This document shows positions 26,052 through 37,848 of a stretch of DNA of 64,000 nt, one piece after another. Numbering within the stretch: position 1 is the first letter of the stretch; every line of letters starts with the position of its first letter. This DNA is from Setaria digitata (Eukaryota; Nematoda; Chromadorea; Rhabditida; Setariidae): NCBI GenBank assembly GCA_003640385.1, contig RCAB01000084.1, positions 62,001 through 126,000 of the forward strand, in the 5' to 3' direction. The position numbers were made by a program, and so were the translations under genes. Below the pieces are notes generated by a model, which was not told the origin of the DNA, ran no database searches, and worked only from the letters and a program-made list of their open reading frames with translations.

Positions 26052-29000
26052 CTGAGGAGAGAATTATGTGAACGTATGATTTCTGATTCATAATTAACGA
26101 GATGCTTCCAAGCTGCAATTTTTTTAAAATACTTTCAAACCAATTTTTCCAATGAGTTATTCAGCAGCAGTGAAGCCTACTGTGCGAAAAAAGCTTTTAA
26201 TTTATGATGTGGTAGCAAGGAAAAGAGACCAAATTTAGACAGAATATGATCTAAAGTAATTTAGTGGTAGAGCGACAATGTTACTGAATATTTTTATGTG
26301 CTTTCGTATACAAACATGTGCTCTGCTCTGCATGAAGAACTATGCAGAAATTAGTTTGAATCATGCGTGGAGCAAATCATGTGTTATGTCGTATTGAGAA
26401 AAATGTCAACATATAAATTCAGTTAATTTGTCCTATTAATTTGTAGTACGAGGGACTTCTAGGGTAGTAGGAATTGTTCGGATACTGTGAAAAGAAATTG
26501 TGAAGAAATATTAGTGAGAATATAGATCAGCATAAAACGTAGAACTAGACTTGTTCTAGGACGAGGAATTTACCAACTGTTGTTATAGCGCCGCGAATAA
26601 TTGCCAACATAAGTACCTCGCATCAGATAAGTATATTGACTGTGGAAGATTTGAAGGAAAGTTTATCGGAATTGTCTAGAAATGGATATCTCTAATATTA
26701 CTTGATGGATTTAATATAATCATTGTAGAGTCTCTTATTTTTTAAATGATATCCCTCATTTATCCTCTTTTTTTCTGCTTCTTTTTTCATTCTAAAGGAG
26801 AGGGTCTCCGTCATATGTTTTTGTTACCATGTTTCAACAAATTTTCCGTAAAGTTTGGTATTCTATAATCTAGACTAGGTCCGAATTCTTGTTTTATGTC
26901 ATTAATGGATCCAGGTAAAATTTTCTAAGTTGTCGATAAGGCTTCAGAATCTTATCTAAGTAAACAAAACTATTAGTTTATTATATTACAGTTAATATTG
27001 TTTGGATACCCATATAACTGACTTATTAAAAGTGGTGTGTATGAGAGGGCTGATGGTACTTGAGAAATAACCGAGCCATAGGAAGAAGGATGCTACCGGT
27101 GACGATAAGTTGGAGTGTTTGCCGCAAAAGCCAGCTGCAAGACTGGTTACGAAAAAGGGTGTCCAGCAAACAAAAAAACATGCAAATACAACGGCTAGTA
27201 GTCGTGTCGCCTGAAATAAATTCATTATCGTGAAAATCGAAAGAATAAATTTCTACGTTTAAATATGTCTCGAGTGATGATGATTTAATGGCTTCAAAAA
27301 AGCAGGAATAGCTTGCTAGTTTTATTACGAACTGCAAATTTTTTGAAACCCGGGAAGAATGAAAAAAGGTTTCGAATCATACAGTGTGTCATACCTTGTG
27401 TTCATTAGTAAGTTCTGCATTGAGCTTTGGAAATGCTTCTTTTTTAAATACTTTCGCAACCAAGGCGAAGGTCGGGATCGTTGTTCGTTTTCGAACGTTG
27501 TTCGTTTTCGAAAATTAGTCGGGCAACTTTTCTCTAGCTGAAAAACATTATCTGTAATGAAATATTTCCAGATATGAGAACAACCAAGAGTTGAATGATG
27601 GGATAGTTTAGTAAGGCATGACATCGCGCTTCTTAGATTTTTTATGTTTTTTGGACAAACTCTCCTAAGAACTCATTAAAATTGCTCTCGCATTTGCTTT
27701 TTCTTTTTAATGGTTCTTATTTTTTAAAAAATATGACATTGTATTTTGTTGCTTCACTGAGTACTCCCAATTCTTTCTTGCCATATTTCGTTAACAAAGT
27801 CTTCAATGGACGGTTGATGATTTGTTTACTTTCACATGCAATATTATTTTGAAACCTGCAAAAGTACGGAATTTTTAATGTTCTGGTAGGAATCCAATAT
27901 TGTTGACTTTAAAACCACAGTTTTTTCTGCCATTCCTTTTAAATGTATGATTCCGTACAGAACCAGCTCATTTTCAACAAACTCATCCTTATCATTTCAA
28001 ATATATACGGAGAACGATAAGGACTGAAATTTGGACAATAAGATTTGATTGTTCTATACGCCTAATCTGATGAGTGGCATTTTATGGAACATGTGGGTTT
28101 TGCAATTATTCGAATAACTGAAGATCGTCTTGTAGTTTTCTCCGGAAGATCTTGGTGTCATAGCCGAAAAAGTTTATGGTGGACTCTATAAACATTTCAT
28201 GGAAATTTGTGGTTTTTATCGTTCATTTCTGTACTGTCTCTTTATTGGCTTTTGTTTGTTCTACTATTCATTTTAAAACATTATAATGAAGTGAAAGAAG
28301 GGAAAAAAGTATGGACTTTTCATTACCTTTGCTGGAACCTTTTGTCAATAGTTGTGTAAGAATATTAAAAATTTAAGAAATTTGGAATTATTAAGATTTT
28401 GCAACGGGAGCAAAAAATGATTTTAGGATGATTTCTGTTTTCTAAGAAACCACATGAGTTCAGCTTAATCAATTGTCATATTTGTTCATTTCGAGAGGAA
28501 ATCATCTGATAAGTCAATATGAGTCAATATGAAAGAAAAAGAGAAAAATGGAGATTTGAAAATGGGAAACACTTAAAGCATACTGTGAAATATTAACAAA
28601 CAAATCTTACAGATTTGATACCTTCATACAGTATTTTAGAATATGGTTATAAGCTTGAAATAGAGTAAACCTACTTTTCGGGACGTAGTTATGGGGAGTA
28701 CAGGTGCGCCTTATGACGAATATCTCGATGAGATTCGTGATACTAGTGCCATGATGGCTAATAAGTGTTGGTTGTTGCTTGGGAAGATTTATAGTGCGGA
28801 CACAAGTAACTACCATAATAAGGAATGGTATCAAAAATGCAAATGTAGATCCAGAAATCATGTAACGATTAGTGGTACTGCATATATTGTCATTAAATAT
28901 ATTGTTTGAGTCGATAAAAGCCATGATAACAATTGGGCAGGAAGTTAACACTGTTGCTATCCAAACAGATAGCTTCACTGCTATTTTTATTTTTGATTTA

Positions 29001-32000
29001 CTTCGAGTTTTTAGAGGTTTCGAAATTCCTGAACTTATACTTTTTATGTAGAGCTACTGTGTTTTCATATTTCCAGTTAGCGTCATTCAAGGCTTTTTAT
29101 TCGTGGTTAAGAATTTATGAAAAAATTAATATTCACAGTTCAAAATAATCTACAGGACTGCCCTACGGCGATATGAAAAATACCGAGGTATCGGTCTAAT
29201 GAGATAACAGACATATGTACAATACTGCACTGCATAGAAATACATCAGCATATACGTAAAGTAGGCACATAAAAAAAACTCCATTTCCACACTCCTGTAA
29301 TAAAATATTCCATTAGTTCGGAAACAGGATTCGGAAAACATGAGTTTGAGCTCTTTACTTTTCTTTCTATTATAAAGTTTTCCATTAGTTTTATCCAATC
29401 AATCCCATTTTTCTTTTAATTATTCCTATCCTTTTAATGACTTATTTTTAGAACTTTTTTTTTTATCATTTATCATATATTCATTTCATTTATTACAAAC
29501 GGTAAAAAATGAATTCATTTTTCGTTGTTTTTTAATTTTCTTCACTCCTTAGCCTTCAGAACACCCATCTTTTTAAGAGTTTATAACTGTATCTAAGCTT
29601 TAAATTGACAAAAGCCATAAAATTAGACGATTTCTCTTTCCTGCAAAAGTTGGTACAATTATTTATTTTTCCTTCCGCATGTCGTCCATAATTTGAACTT
29701 GAATAAAATCTATTTGAAAAATTTAATGACATCGTTCGGTTTTTCATTAAGTAGATTTCATAACAATTTTTACTGTCTCACTTTTAAAGTATTTAAAGTG
29801 AGAAAAGTCATTTCGTTTCTGTTGTATTTTGATTGAGAAATACCATGGCGTACTTCTACAACGAGACTAAGTGCATCACCAATCTGCATACCAGCAAATC
29901 AATTAATGCCAGTGAAAACAGAAATTAATTGTTGATGTTATGTAATCTACGATCCAACTTAATTGCTGTACACACTAACAAATTGCCCACTAAGCCAATA
30001 GCACATAAAGGTGATACGAATAAAATACCGAAGATACTAAACGGCTCGCGTTTTAGTGAAGATGTGCGAAATTTTGGTGCAGCTTTTTAATCCATGTAAA
30101 AGTGATGACGCTAGTAGTTAAACGCAAGAAACTATGGTACACATATAGTTTCACTTTTCTTTTTGCAGCCAGCTGATCACAGTACCGTTAATGTTCACAG
30201 TAACAAGCAAGCTGTAGTAGTTGGAGAAATGGATTAAATAGCAGTAAATGTAGAAAGATCGTTTTCCTTCACATCTTTCCTGAAATAGCGTAGTGAATTC
30301 TGAAACAGCTTGGTGATGTCGGACAAAATACTGATGAAGATATTTACTCGGTGTACGGACTCCAGGACGGTGCTAGGCCCAGTGCTGCTATATTCTATAA
30401 ATTTCTTCCTGGATGTCCTGTGATAGCACTAGGTACAGAACAGAGCATACTTACCGCAGAACTTCTTTTTCTGTACCAGATGAAGTAATCCTTATTTTCC
30501 TTTTTCGACATTCGATTTCTGCAGTGCGTAATTTAGTGCAGCCTGAAATCTGACCACGAGGAAGTAAAACTGAGCCTGCAATAGTAATATCCTACGTGAT
30601 GATAAGTTGTTGCCGTTAAGCCTCTACGACGTGAGTATCAGCGGTTAGTGATGCAGAAAAGAGACGTTACATAGATAGAATAGTATTCTAGTATTCTACT
30701 TTCATTCTGTAGTATTAGGCTATAATTATTGCGAGCAATTTATATGCGCGTTACTGAATTGATTTCTGAAGTGCTCCAAACAGTTGTTTAGATTTTGGAC
30801 TTTTTTTGTTGTTGAGTGGTAATTATTTGAGTATGAATGATTTGCTATGGTGAAAGAAAATTCTACTTTCTTGCAGCAGTCTTTTTTAAAATAATTACAA
30901 TGACTGGCTTGTTTGTGGCAGTAGACTTCATTAATTCTAGCTAAATAATGAGCATAATATTCGTTTCTAATTTTGATGGGAATAGTATGAATGCCGCAGT
31001 TTTCTCGAAGTTAAGAAGTCATCAAAACAGTGTGTCTTTATTTCCATTACGTAAAGTTGGTTAGTAATGAATATTTAGCTCGAATGACGGTTTGGCTGAT
31101 TTAATTAATGAATAGTAGGAGCTGCAAGAAATACTAAAGTGATCACATCGAAAGAATGCAAGTTTTAAAAATTTGTAAGGAGGTAGAGTATCGAGTATCG
31201 AAATGTGGGTGTAGTGTATGTGTAGATATGTATTCAAGATCTAGGTTTATTTTGGAGGTGTTTAGCTCATTGACAAACCCGAAGGCGAAAAGGATTTAAG
31301 GATGCTGGGCAGATGCTGGTATTTATTGAAGGTCATTATTGAACGTGTGCCTAACTAACTTTTATGTGTATTCGTTCTGATGTTTTTGCAATTTAATTTT
31401 CTGATTCTTTCCCTCTACAAATCAAAAACAAGACTAGACTTAAAATTGAGGATACTTGTTAAGCACTTTGGTTGCCATACCTTCTCAATATAGCAGACCC
31501 CTTGAGAGGAAAGTATGTACAGCCCTTTTCTCTTTTCTTTTAGGAATTGAACATTAGCTAAAATGAAAAATGTTATAAGCCTTATTGTGCAATACTAGGA
31601 AGCCCACTACAAAAAAAAAAGATAACTTTCCAAGTCATTTTAAAAAGTGGCACAGATAGCTTGATGATCGGACTTGGTGAGTTAAGTCTAGATAAGTTTT
31701 TATGTGGATTCATTGTTTGTAACTCATCAAGTAAAATGAATGATTTAAGCAAAATCCATAATTTAAAGCACTGCATAAACATTAGGAATAGATGAATCCC
31801 ACACCACTTTTGGTTTGATTACTGAGTGATTTTCTTGTAAAGATGAATGACAAAAGTCGTAGCATGTTTGCTACGTTCCAGCACTGATCAACTTTCATTG
31901 ATTACTTGATGCGATTGAAATTTCAAAATGAAATTTCGCTGTTTTTACTACCCTTTTTATTCGTTCTTTCAAATCTTCTAGCGAAGTTTTCAAACTATTT

Positions 32001-35000
32001 AATTTCAGTGATGCAGAACAGTGTCTTAGCTACACAGGCATGTTAGCCGAACATTTTAACCCCCATGTTCGATATGGTGCTGCTATGGCTCTAGGAATCT
32101 CTTGTGCCGGATCTGGTTATAAGGTATGCTTTTGAATTGATGTTAATTTATTATCATTTAAATTGTCGTTGCATTTATAAAAACATCTGTGTTTCTTTGG
32201 CACTTCTGCTATTTGATATCTGACCAGATATTTACTGATTTTATTATCGAACCGCTTGTTCCGCTCTAGCAGATCTTTTTACTTTTCCATATGTTTACTT
32301 CAAGCTGTTCGTTTAATCTATTAATTTAAACAACAATACGAATACGAATCATTAGAAGAAAACTGACAGTGTTAATCCACAAAAATTACGAGATGCTATG
32401 AAATTAGAAATTGTTCTTTGTATGAAACTTCTACCAATTTAGAATACTGTCAGAAGCGATACGGATGGCGAAAGGGTTTTTTGATGAGTATTAGAAGTTT
32501 TCTCACTGGCATGGCTAAATTTTTGATCGATCTGAGATTTCATTGTTCTAATGTACTTTTGTTCGGAATCTTAACATCGAGTTAAAGCAGTGAAATGGTT
32601 TTTAAATCTCTTAATATAAGTGTTCCTGGAAGGGTTGGAAGTTAAAGTAGAATTTATGAGTGGATCAGAAGGGGCGGCAAAAACATTTAAAGATATGAGG
32701 AGGATCGTAGGAGCTCATTCGAAAAAAGTTTAATCCATTGTCTGGTTGGAGAAACCCAATAATAGACTGGTAGCTTATTGTTGTCGGGAATAGGAGACAT
32801 TTTTAATCCGGTGGGAGTTGGATCACTATGAACTTCTTTTTTTAGTTTTTGTCTATGAATTTTCACGGCAAAGTTGTTTTTAAAATAATGATTTTTAAAT
32901 TTCATGGCAAAGTTTTTCATAGACGAAAAATTTATTAAAAGTCTGCTGAAATGGTAAAAAAAAAAAAGTCAGAGGAGAATAGAAAATTGCTCTAATTCAG
33001 TTAAATAGAGCTGGGCGGCCAGAAACAGTGCCTACATTTTTAGAAATTCTGTCTTTCTCAAATTTGTAAATGGTAATAAAAAACCGGCAATAAGTTTCGT
33101 CAAAGTTGTTAGTTTTTTTTTAATTATCCAACAAAAGAACGAATAAAGACGTGAATAGCGCAGTGCTTAAATGCGAAATTCAGCTTCTTGGGTGAAAAAT
33201 TGTTGTTTCTAATTGTAAAAGGAATTGGAGAAAAAAAGTAAAACGAAGGCTCTGCGTGCATCGTTCGTTTATGGGTTTTGAAGTTCCATTTCTGACTTTC
33301 GTCCAGGTTAATGAAGACGAATAAAAGAAAACAGCAGTGGAGAACGAGATGACTGCTGCTATTTTATATTTCTCACATTGTTAATTCGTACCTTAAAAAT
33401 TAAGGGATACCGAAATAACTTTTCAGAAGTAATGTGAAACAAAAAATAGAATCAATGAAATATTTACTTTCAAGATTTTGAGTTGAAAAACTTAGTTTCT
33501 GACTTTCTTTAGAAGTATCGTCTGTTCAAAAGGGTTGGTTTTCATAAATTATTTGAAAGTTAAAAACTACGGGAATGAATTCTTTATGCTTTTTTTTTTT
33601 ATAGTTTTCAGGTTGGGATTTTCACTCTAGGTAGTGAAAAGAACTTTCTTCAACCACTGGTGTGTGTCGGAATTACTAAAAAATCTCTCAGTTCTAGACA
33701 AGACATTCCAGAAGTACTTTATTTTTTGCCTTATTCCTTACAATAGTTTTAGGAAGCTGTTGCATTGCTTGATCCGTTGCTGAGTGCCAAAGAAAATTTT
33801 GTTCGGCAAGGGGCTGTCATTGCTCTGTCATTCATCCTGATCCAACAGACAGACTCAATTTGTCCGAAAGTAAATGAATTTCGGAAAACATTGACAAAGG
33901 TAGTGCCTTATTTTGATATCAGCTCTTCGGTAATTGATAACTGTTGTAACCGGAATAAGTGCTGTTTTCTTTCAGAGGAACTGCATGGTTTCAACCGCGA
34001 CTCCTTTTTTTTCTAATTTGATAGGCTCTTTACTACTACTCTTTACTTTACTTATATTTGATATTTCTTCAACGTAATGCTTTTAATTCTTTTATATCTT
34101 TTATTGTCGCTTTTGGTAGTGTAATTTTAATTTAGATGATAACCGAAAAAGGCGAAGATTCTATCACGAAACTGGGAGCAATCCTTGCGCAAGGCATTAT
34201 CGATGCTGGCGGTCGTAATGTCACTATATCGCTTCATAATCGCAATGGGCATCCTGATATGCCGAGTGTCGTTGGAACATTTGTGTTTCTACAATACTGG
34301 TATTGGCATTCTTTGGCACATTTTTCATCGCTAGCATTCAAACCAACCTGTGTGATTGGTCTTAATCTCAATCTTGAGGTTCGTTTAATTTCATTATTTT
34401 TTGATTTCTTTTGTAGCTTCAGTAGCGATAACAAGGTCAGTGCCATAGTTCCACATTTTTCATAATTATTTTATCCCATTATCCAATTAGATCTCAAAAA
34501 AAAGGCTGATTGGGAACATGGTAAGTTAATTTCAGTAGAAGTTTGAGGGAATAAAGAAACATTTGTTGATTTAGAAAAATTGGAGATTTCTAAACCAACT
34601 CAATAAAGTCTGTAATTTAAGTTAAATTCTTCATTTATCTTACTCAGATGCCGAAAACGGAATTTCGTTGCAATGCAAAGCCATCAACTTTTGCTTATCC
34701 ACCTCCGCTAGAAGAAAAAAAGAAAGAAGAAAATGAAAAGGTACTTTGATAATTAGTAATTGTCTCACAAATCTTCCTGCAGTTAATTAAGCAGTAAGAG
34801 ATTTCACCGATTTTATTAATGCTTCATGCTTGATTGATATGATAAACACTATAAAGGGGACAAAGAAGCAGATAGTTTTTTTTTTTTAATTGATTTGAAT
34901 CTTAGCAAAATTAAATTTATAACCAGTTTCATACAGGTGGAAACGGCAGTTCTTTCCGTAACTCACAAAAAGAAATCCTCGGTTTTTGATCGGCCAAGCA

Positions 35001-36461
35001 TTACCACGGGCAAAGAAGAGTCTAAAGTTACTAAGGAAGAGAAGGCAGAGAAAGATAAGGAGGAAAAAATGGAGGTTGACAGTACAGGTGCAACAACGCC
35101 TGCATCTGATTCTACGGCTGCAAATTCAGAACATAAGTCAAGTGATCCGAGAAGGTATTTGCTCAAGAATTTGGGAACTATTCTAAAAATGGATTTTATT
35201 ATTGAATGCTTTTTGGAATCACGACAAACTTTTTTTTTAATTCAGCGGACAAAATATATCACGAAATTCCCTGAATCCAATTTTTCGTTCATCCTTTTCT
35301 TCGAATACCTGAGAAAATAAGCATTTCAAAAAAAAAAAAAAGGCAGATAACATCTATGAAATATTATTTAATTCTGTTATGTAATTCTTCTTTTTATGGG
35401 GATAATGTTGAATATAATAATTGTAATTGCTCGTCGCAGTTGATCAAAATTATTTTCAGCAAAGAACCAGAGCCAACAAACTATAATCTCCAAAATCCAG
35501 CTCGTATCGTTCGCCTACAATTGAAGACTTTACAAATGACTGAAAATAATCGTTATAAACCATTGAAAACACTTTCCCAAGGTGGAATAATTATGCTCCG
35601 TGACAGGAAAGCTGGACAAGAGAAGGTTTATTGTTTAATTAAAGATTATTTACAGTTAAAAAGAGTAGTAACTTCTGTAAAAATTATGGTTCATTAAATA
35701 TGCATATGTTAATTGTGCAAATTTCAATTTCATTACTTACGGATTATACGAAATTGTTTTATTATCCGATGAATTAGAGTAAACCTGATCCTGTCTTAAA
35801 TCTACCTAAGGGAAGCTCCGATTACTGTTAAATGTATACGATATGCGTTCTATCTGATAATAGTGTCACCAGTTGTACCTTTGCAATGCGATCAAATATG
35901 AAGCTCATTCTGGGGTTGAGATCTATATTACTGGTGAAATCAAGGTTTAGTCTTCTCGGATTCATTACTAGGCAAAGGATTACATTACTATGTTGAATAG
36001 AGTGCGTGGCAGCGATAATGGTTATACTGGATGTTCTCAAATGGTGCAAACTAGAGAGTTTGCACTCTTTGTTATTGAACAACTATACTCTTCCGGCTCG
36101 TTCGGAAATGGGTTCAAGTAGCAGGAAAAGTTTCCCCGAGCTTATTATTTAGCAGATACGTCAAAAAATAGTAGAAAATTACTGGAATTCAAGCAGAAGC
36201 CCCAATTAGGTGAAACAGGCTAAGATGAAACAAAGTGTACTGATAGATGCAATGACAAAACAGACTCTTTTTGCTGCTTTCTCGTATCAGGGCTGTTCTT
36301 TAAAGGAATTGAAAGATAGAGATTTTTCTTGATGTTTTGACAGTTTTCAGGAAGAAATCGTAGCATTAGCCGCAGCCGGTGGAACGCGAGTGGAAGGCAA
36401 GGATAGTTCGGAAGAGGCGAAACCGCATGCTCCTTTTGAGATTAACATCACTTCATACTAA
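18943..36461 (+). CDS. rpn-2: 26S proteasome regulatory subunit Rpn2/PSMD1
   Basis: Rpn2 is the large repeat (PC-repeat) scaffold of the 19S proteasome base. Exons: 18943-19000 (tentative), 19327-19520, 19575-19691, 19887-20081, 20410-20625, 21033-21205, 21347-21475, 21643-21790, 21992-22200, 22594-22672, 22747-22846, 22978-23141, 23361-23556, 23812-24025, 32009-32123, 33753-33899, 34136-34378, 34648-34740, 34937-35154, 35460-35625, 36351-36461. Recognisable blocks are LEYRDNLEW-like [70 protein letters not shown]-like [15 protein letters not shown] and NPARIV. The estimated 1,080 or so residues exceed human PSMD1 (953) because of a Ser/acidic linker in exons 6-8. The 6/7 junction, the exon 12 end and the first exon are uncertain. 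Exon 12 lacks an AG acceptor. Identification is secure. Confidence 0.95.
22191..22351 (+). repeat. 80-bp tandem duplication over an rpn-2 splice donor
   Basis: 22191-22270 and 22271-22351 are near-identical copies. The first spans the last 10 nt of exon 9, its GTAAAC donor and the start of the intron. In the second copy the donor reads ATAAAC. Only a few other positions differ, including one extra T in the poly-T part. Confidence 0.92.
24166..24220. repeat. 26-bp inverted repeat with 3-nt loop
   Basis: Arms 24166-24191 and 24195-24220 are complementary with one mismatch, enclosing TTT. It lies 140 nt into the large rpn-2 intron. Transcribed, it would form a long AU-rich hairpin. No terminal direct repeats or coding content suggest a complete transposon. 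Confidence 0.85.
26992..30095 (-). pseudogene. Biogenic-amine-type class A GPCR, disrupted
   Basis: A rhodopsin-like receptor can be followed through all seven membrane segments. Exons: 30095-29844 (TM1-TM2, with GNLLVC and [11 protein letters not shown]), 29294-29184 (TM3, ending SLDRYLG), 29028-28622 ([14 protein letters not shown]4, TM5), 27537-27395 (third loop, ending NEHK), 27210-26992 (TM6-TM7, with FFVCWTPFF and LWLGYFSS). Donors and acceptors are consensus and phases would match. The reading frame is broken: an early TAA near the ATG at 30095, TAA at 29927-29925, a missing base near 29873, an extra T in the run 29271-29278, a missing base near 29226, and a 17-bp tandem duplication at 27479-27512. 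TM7 reads SPLIH where NPxxY is expected. The subtype (5-HT, octopamine or similar) cannot be assigned. Sequence error is possible, but lesions cluster here while neighbouring exons are nearly all clean. Confidence 0.82.
27479..27512. repeat. 17-bp perfect tandem duplication
   Basis: CGTTGTTCGTTTTCGAA occurs twice in a row inside the third-loop exon of the GPCR pseudogene. Removing one copy gives an exon of 126 nt, phase 0 at both ends; with both copies the exon is 143 nt and the frame breaks. Confidence 0.95.
32846..32930. repeat. Imperfect inverted repeat with about 56-nt spacer
   Basis: Arm 32846-32859 is complementary to 32916-32930 apart from one extra base. The interior also repeats a TTTCAC/TGGCAAAG motif in direct orientation. 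It lies in the rpn-2 intron before the exon at 33753. It may be a small decayed non-autonomous element; evidence is thin. Confidence 0.5.
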
Positions 36462-36822
36462 TTAAATCAATTTTCAACTTTTGTTCGTTCTTTCTTTTGT
36501 ATCAGATGTAAGAGGGAAGTTCAAGACTGTTCAGAGTCGTTTTTATTTGGAAGGAGAGGAAGAGCTCGTATTCTTTTCCGAGTTCTTTTCTTTCCCGCAC
36601 AATTACATCGGCAGTTTCTGTTTGCTTGGAAGTTATTTCTCCTTTTCTTGTTCATATACATGATTTTAAATATACATTTAGATATATTTCATATACACTT
36701 CTTTAAATTCCTCTCTTCATTCTATTATCATTGTTATTTACGGCAGTTGTCCACTAATTCTAGTGATAAACATTTATGCCTATTTAATTTTCGTTAATAC
36801 AGAAGTCCGTCCAGTGTCTTTA
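36462..36822. other. Convergent 3' region of rpn-2 and the minus-strand gene
   Basis: The stop codons of the two genes face each other across 361 bp. Their 3' UTRs are expected here. No further feature was seen. Confidence 0.5.
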
Positions 36823-37248
36823 TCAGCCCTCCTCTCTTGTATGCAATTCAACAGAAAAACTCCCAGAGTATGAGCCTTCTTTCAATTTCACGAAATGAGG
36901 AGAATTCCATCCCTTTCTAGAGGTGGGACTTTTATTTTCATTGGGCACATTGACGTTTGGTAGTGCTTCCATCGAAGAGGGCGGTTCTGGTATCAGGCTA
37001 GGCTCTATCTTGTGTGCTACTTCCAGACTGCTGATTCCATCTGAACCACTGTTAGTCACCTAGAACTGTTAGTTTTTCATGTGGGAGAGTGAGACATCGA
37101 GGGAAATGATAGACTTGAAAGTAATAAATTGCTGAAGATCCTGAACCTGGATTCTCCCAATGACCAGATTAGGGTAACTTGCTTTAATTGTAAAGTACGT
37201 TTCAGATTCTGAATCGTCACGCATTGGGTTACTTTTCCCGTAATTCAT
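36823..37248 (-). CDS. Unrecognised 112-aa protein, head to head with COA6
   Basis: Exon 1 (37248-37147) starts MNYGKSNPMRDD and ends at CAG|GTTCAG. Exon 2 (37059-36823) begins after TTCTAG in the same phase and runs 78 codons to a stop. The 87-nt intron has GT and AG ends. The protein is polar and likely partly disordered; one region reads EPSLIPEPPSSMEALP, and the C-terminal part has GWNSPHFVKLKEGSYSG. No domain is recognised. The ATG is 22 bp from the COA6 ATG on the other strand, and a consensus-like AG (GTGCAG at 37256-37251) lies two bases before it, which could be a trans-splice acceptor. Long open frame, matching splice phase and non-random composition support it; no homology does. 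Confidence 0.6.
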
Positions 37249-37270
37249 TACTGCACTTTCAATAACATAT

Positions 37271-37848
37271 ATGTCTGATGCGACAGCTGGTCTGAAAGCA
37301 AGTAGAGAGCGGTGCTATCTGTCTCGAGACGAATATTTTAGGTGTTGTGAGAAGTATGAACCCCACACTGAATCAAAGTGTAAAAAGCTAAAAGAGAAAT
37401 TCGAGAAAAATTGTCCTGCATCATGGGTATGACTATTTAGCATGGTGATAAGAACATGATTAAGCATAATTAGAGAGTTTGAAATGGCTGGCGTCTTTGT
37501 GCAAACTTAGTTGTATGATTAAGTTAACTGGTTTCCAACCTTGATTAATTTCATTTCAGTTCGCTTCGTTCTTACGAGTCAGACTGAAGCATTATAGTGC
37601 AAGGACGAATAGTTTCTTTCCTTCGTTATTCTGTAAACGGACTTTTAATTCCGAAATTCAATAAATTTCATTTTATGAAGAAGCTTCCGCGAACAAATAA
37701 ATTATGTGATGTTTGTTTGTTTAAGGTTCCTCACTTCATTCGTAAACATAACTACGAGAAGTATAAACAGAAGTTGGTGGACGAAGGAGTTTTACTTTCA
37801 GAGGTGGACAATGCTAGTAAAGTGCAAAATGCTTCCTCATCTTCTTAA
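37271..37848 (+). CDS. COA6: Cytochrome c oxidase assembly factor COA6
   Basis: COA6 is a small twin-CX9C-type protein of the mitochondrial intermembrane space that helps deliver copper to COX2. Exons 37271-37426 and 37726-37848 join as SW|VPHF and give 92 aa. The first cysteine pair is spaced CX9C (C-YLSRDEYFR-C) and the second CX10C (C-KKLKEKFEKN-C), the arrangement typical of COA6. The following FIRKHNYEKYKQKL matches the family's C-terminal helix. The Ser-rich tail ends in four serines. It shares a 22-bp start region with the divergent gene on the minus strand. Identification is strong. Confidence 0.92.

Larger units (their letters stand above)
24026..32008 (+). other. Giant rpn-2 intron (about 8 kb) hosting an antisense pseudogene
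   Basis: The intron runs from donor AA|GTTAGT to acceptor TTTCAG, and the flanking exons join in frame within a conserved Rpn2 segment. It is about ten times longer than most other introns here. It contains a 26-bp inverted repeat at its start, poly-T runs (one of roughly 35 nt near 26,020-26,050) and the minus-strand GPCR remnant at 26992-30095. Nothing else in 24,221-26,991 or 30,096-32,008 could be supported. Confidence 0.85.

Noticed and set aside
37147..37248. Reading the minus-strand COA6 neighbour as one unspliced 58-codon frame
   Set aside because: The GT at 37146 and the AG at 37060 join it in phase to a further 78-codon frame with similar polar composition, which is the better model.
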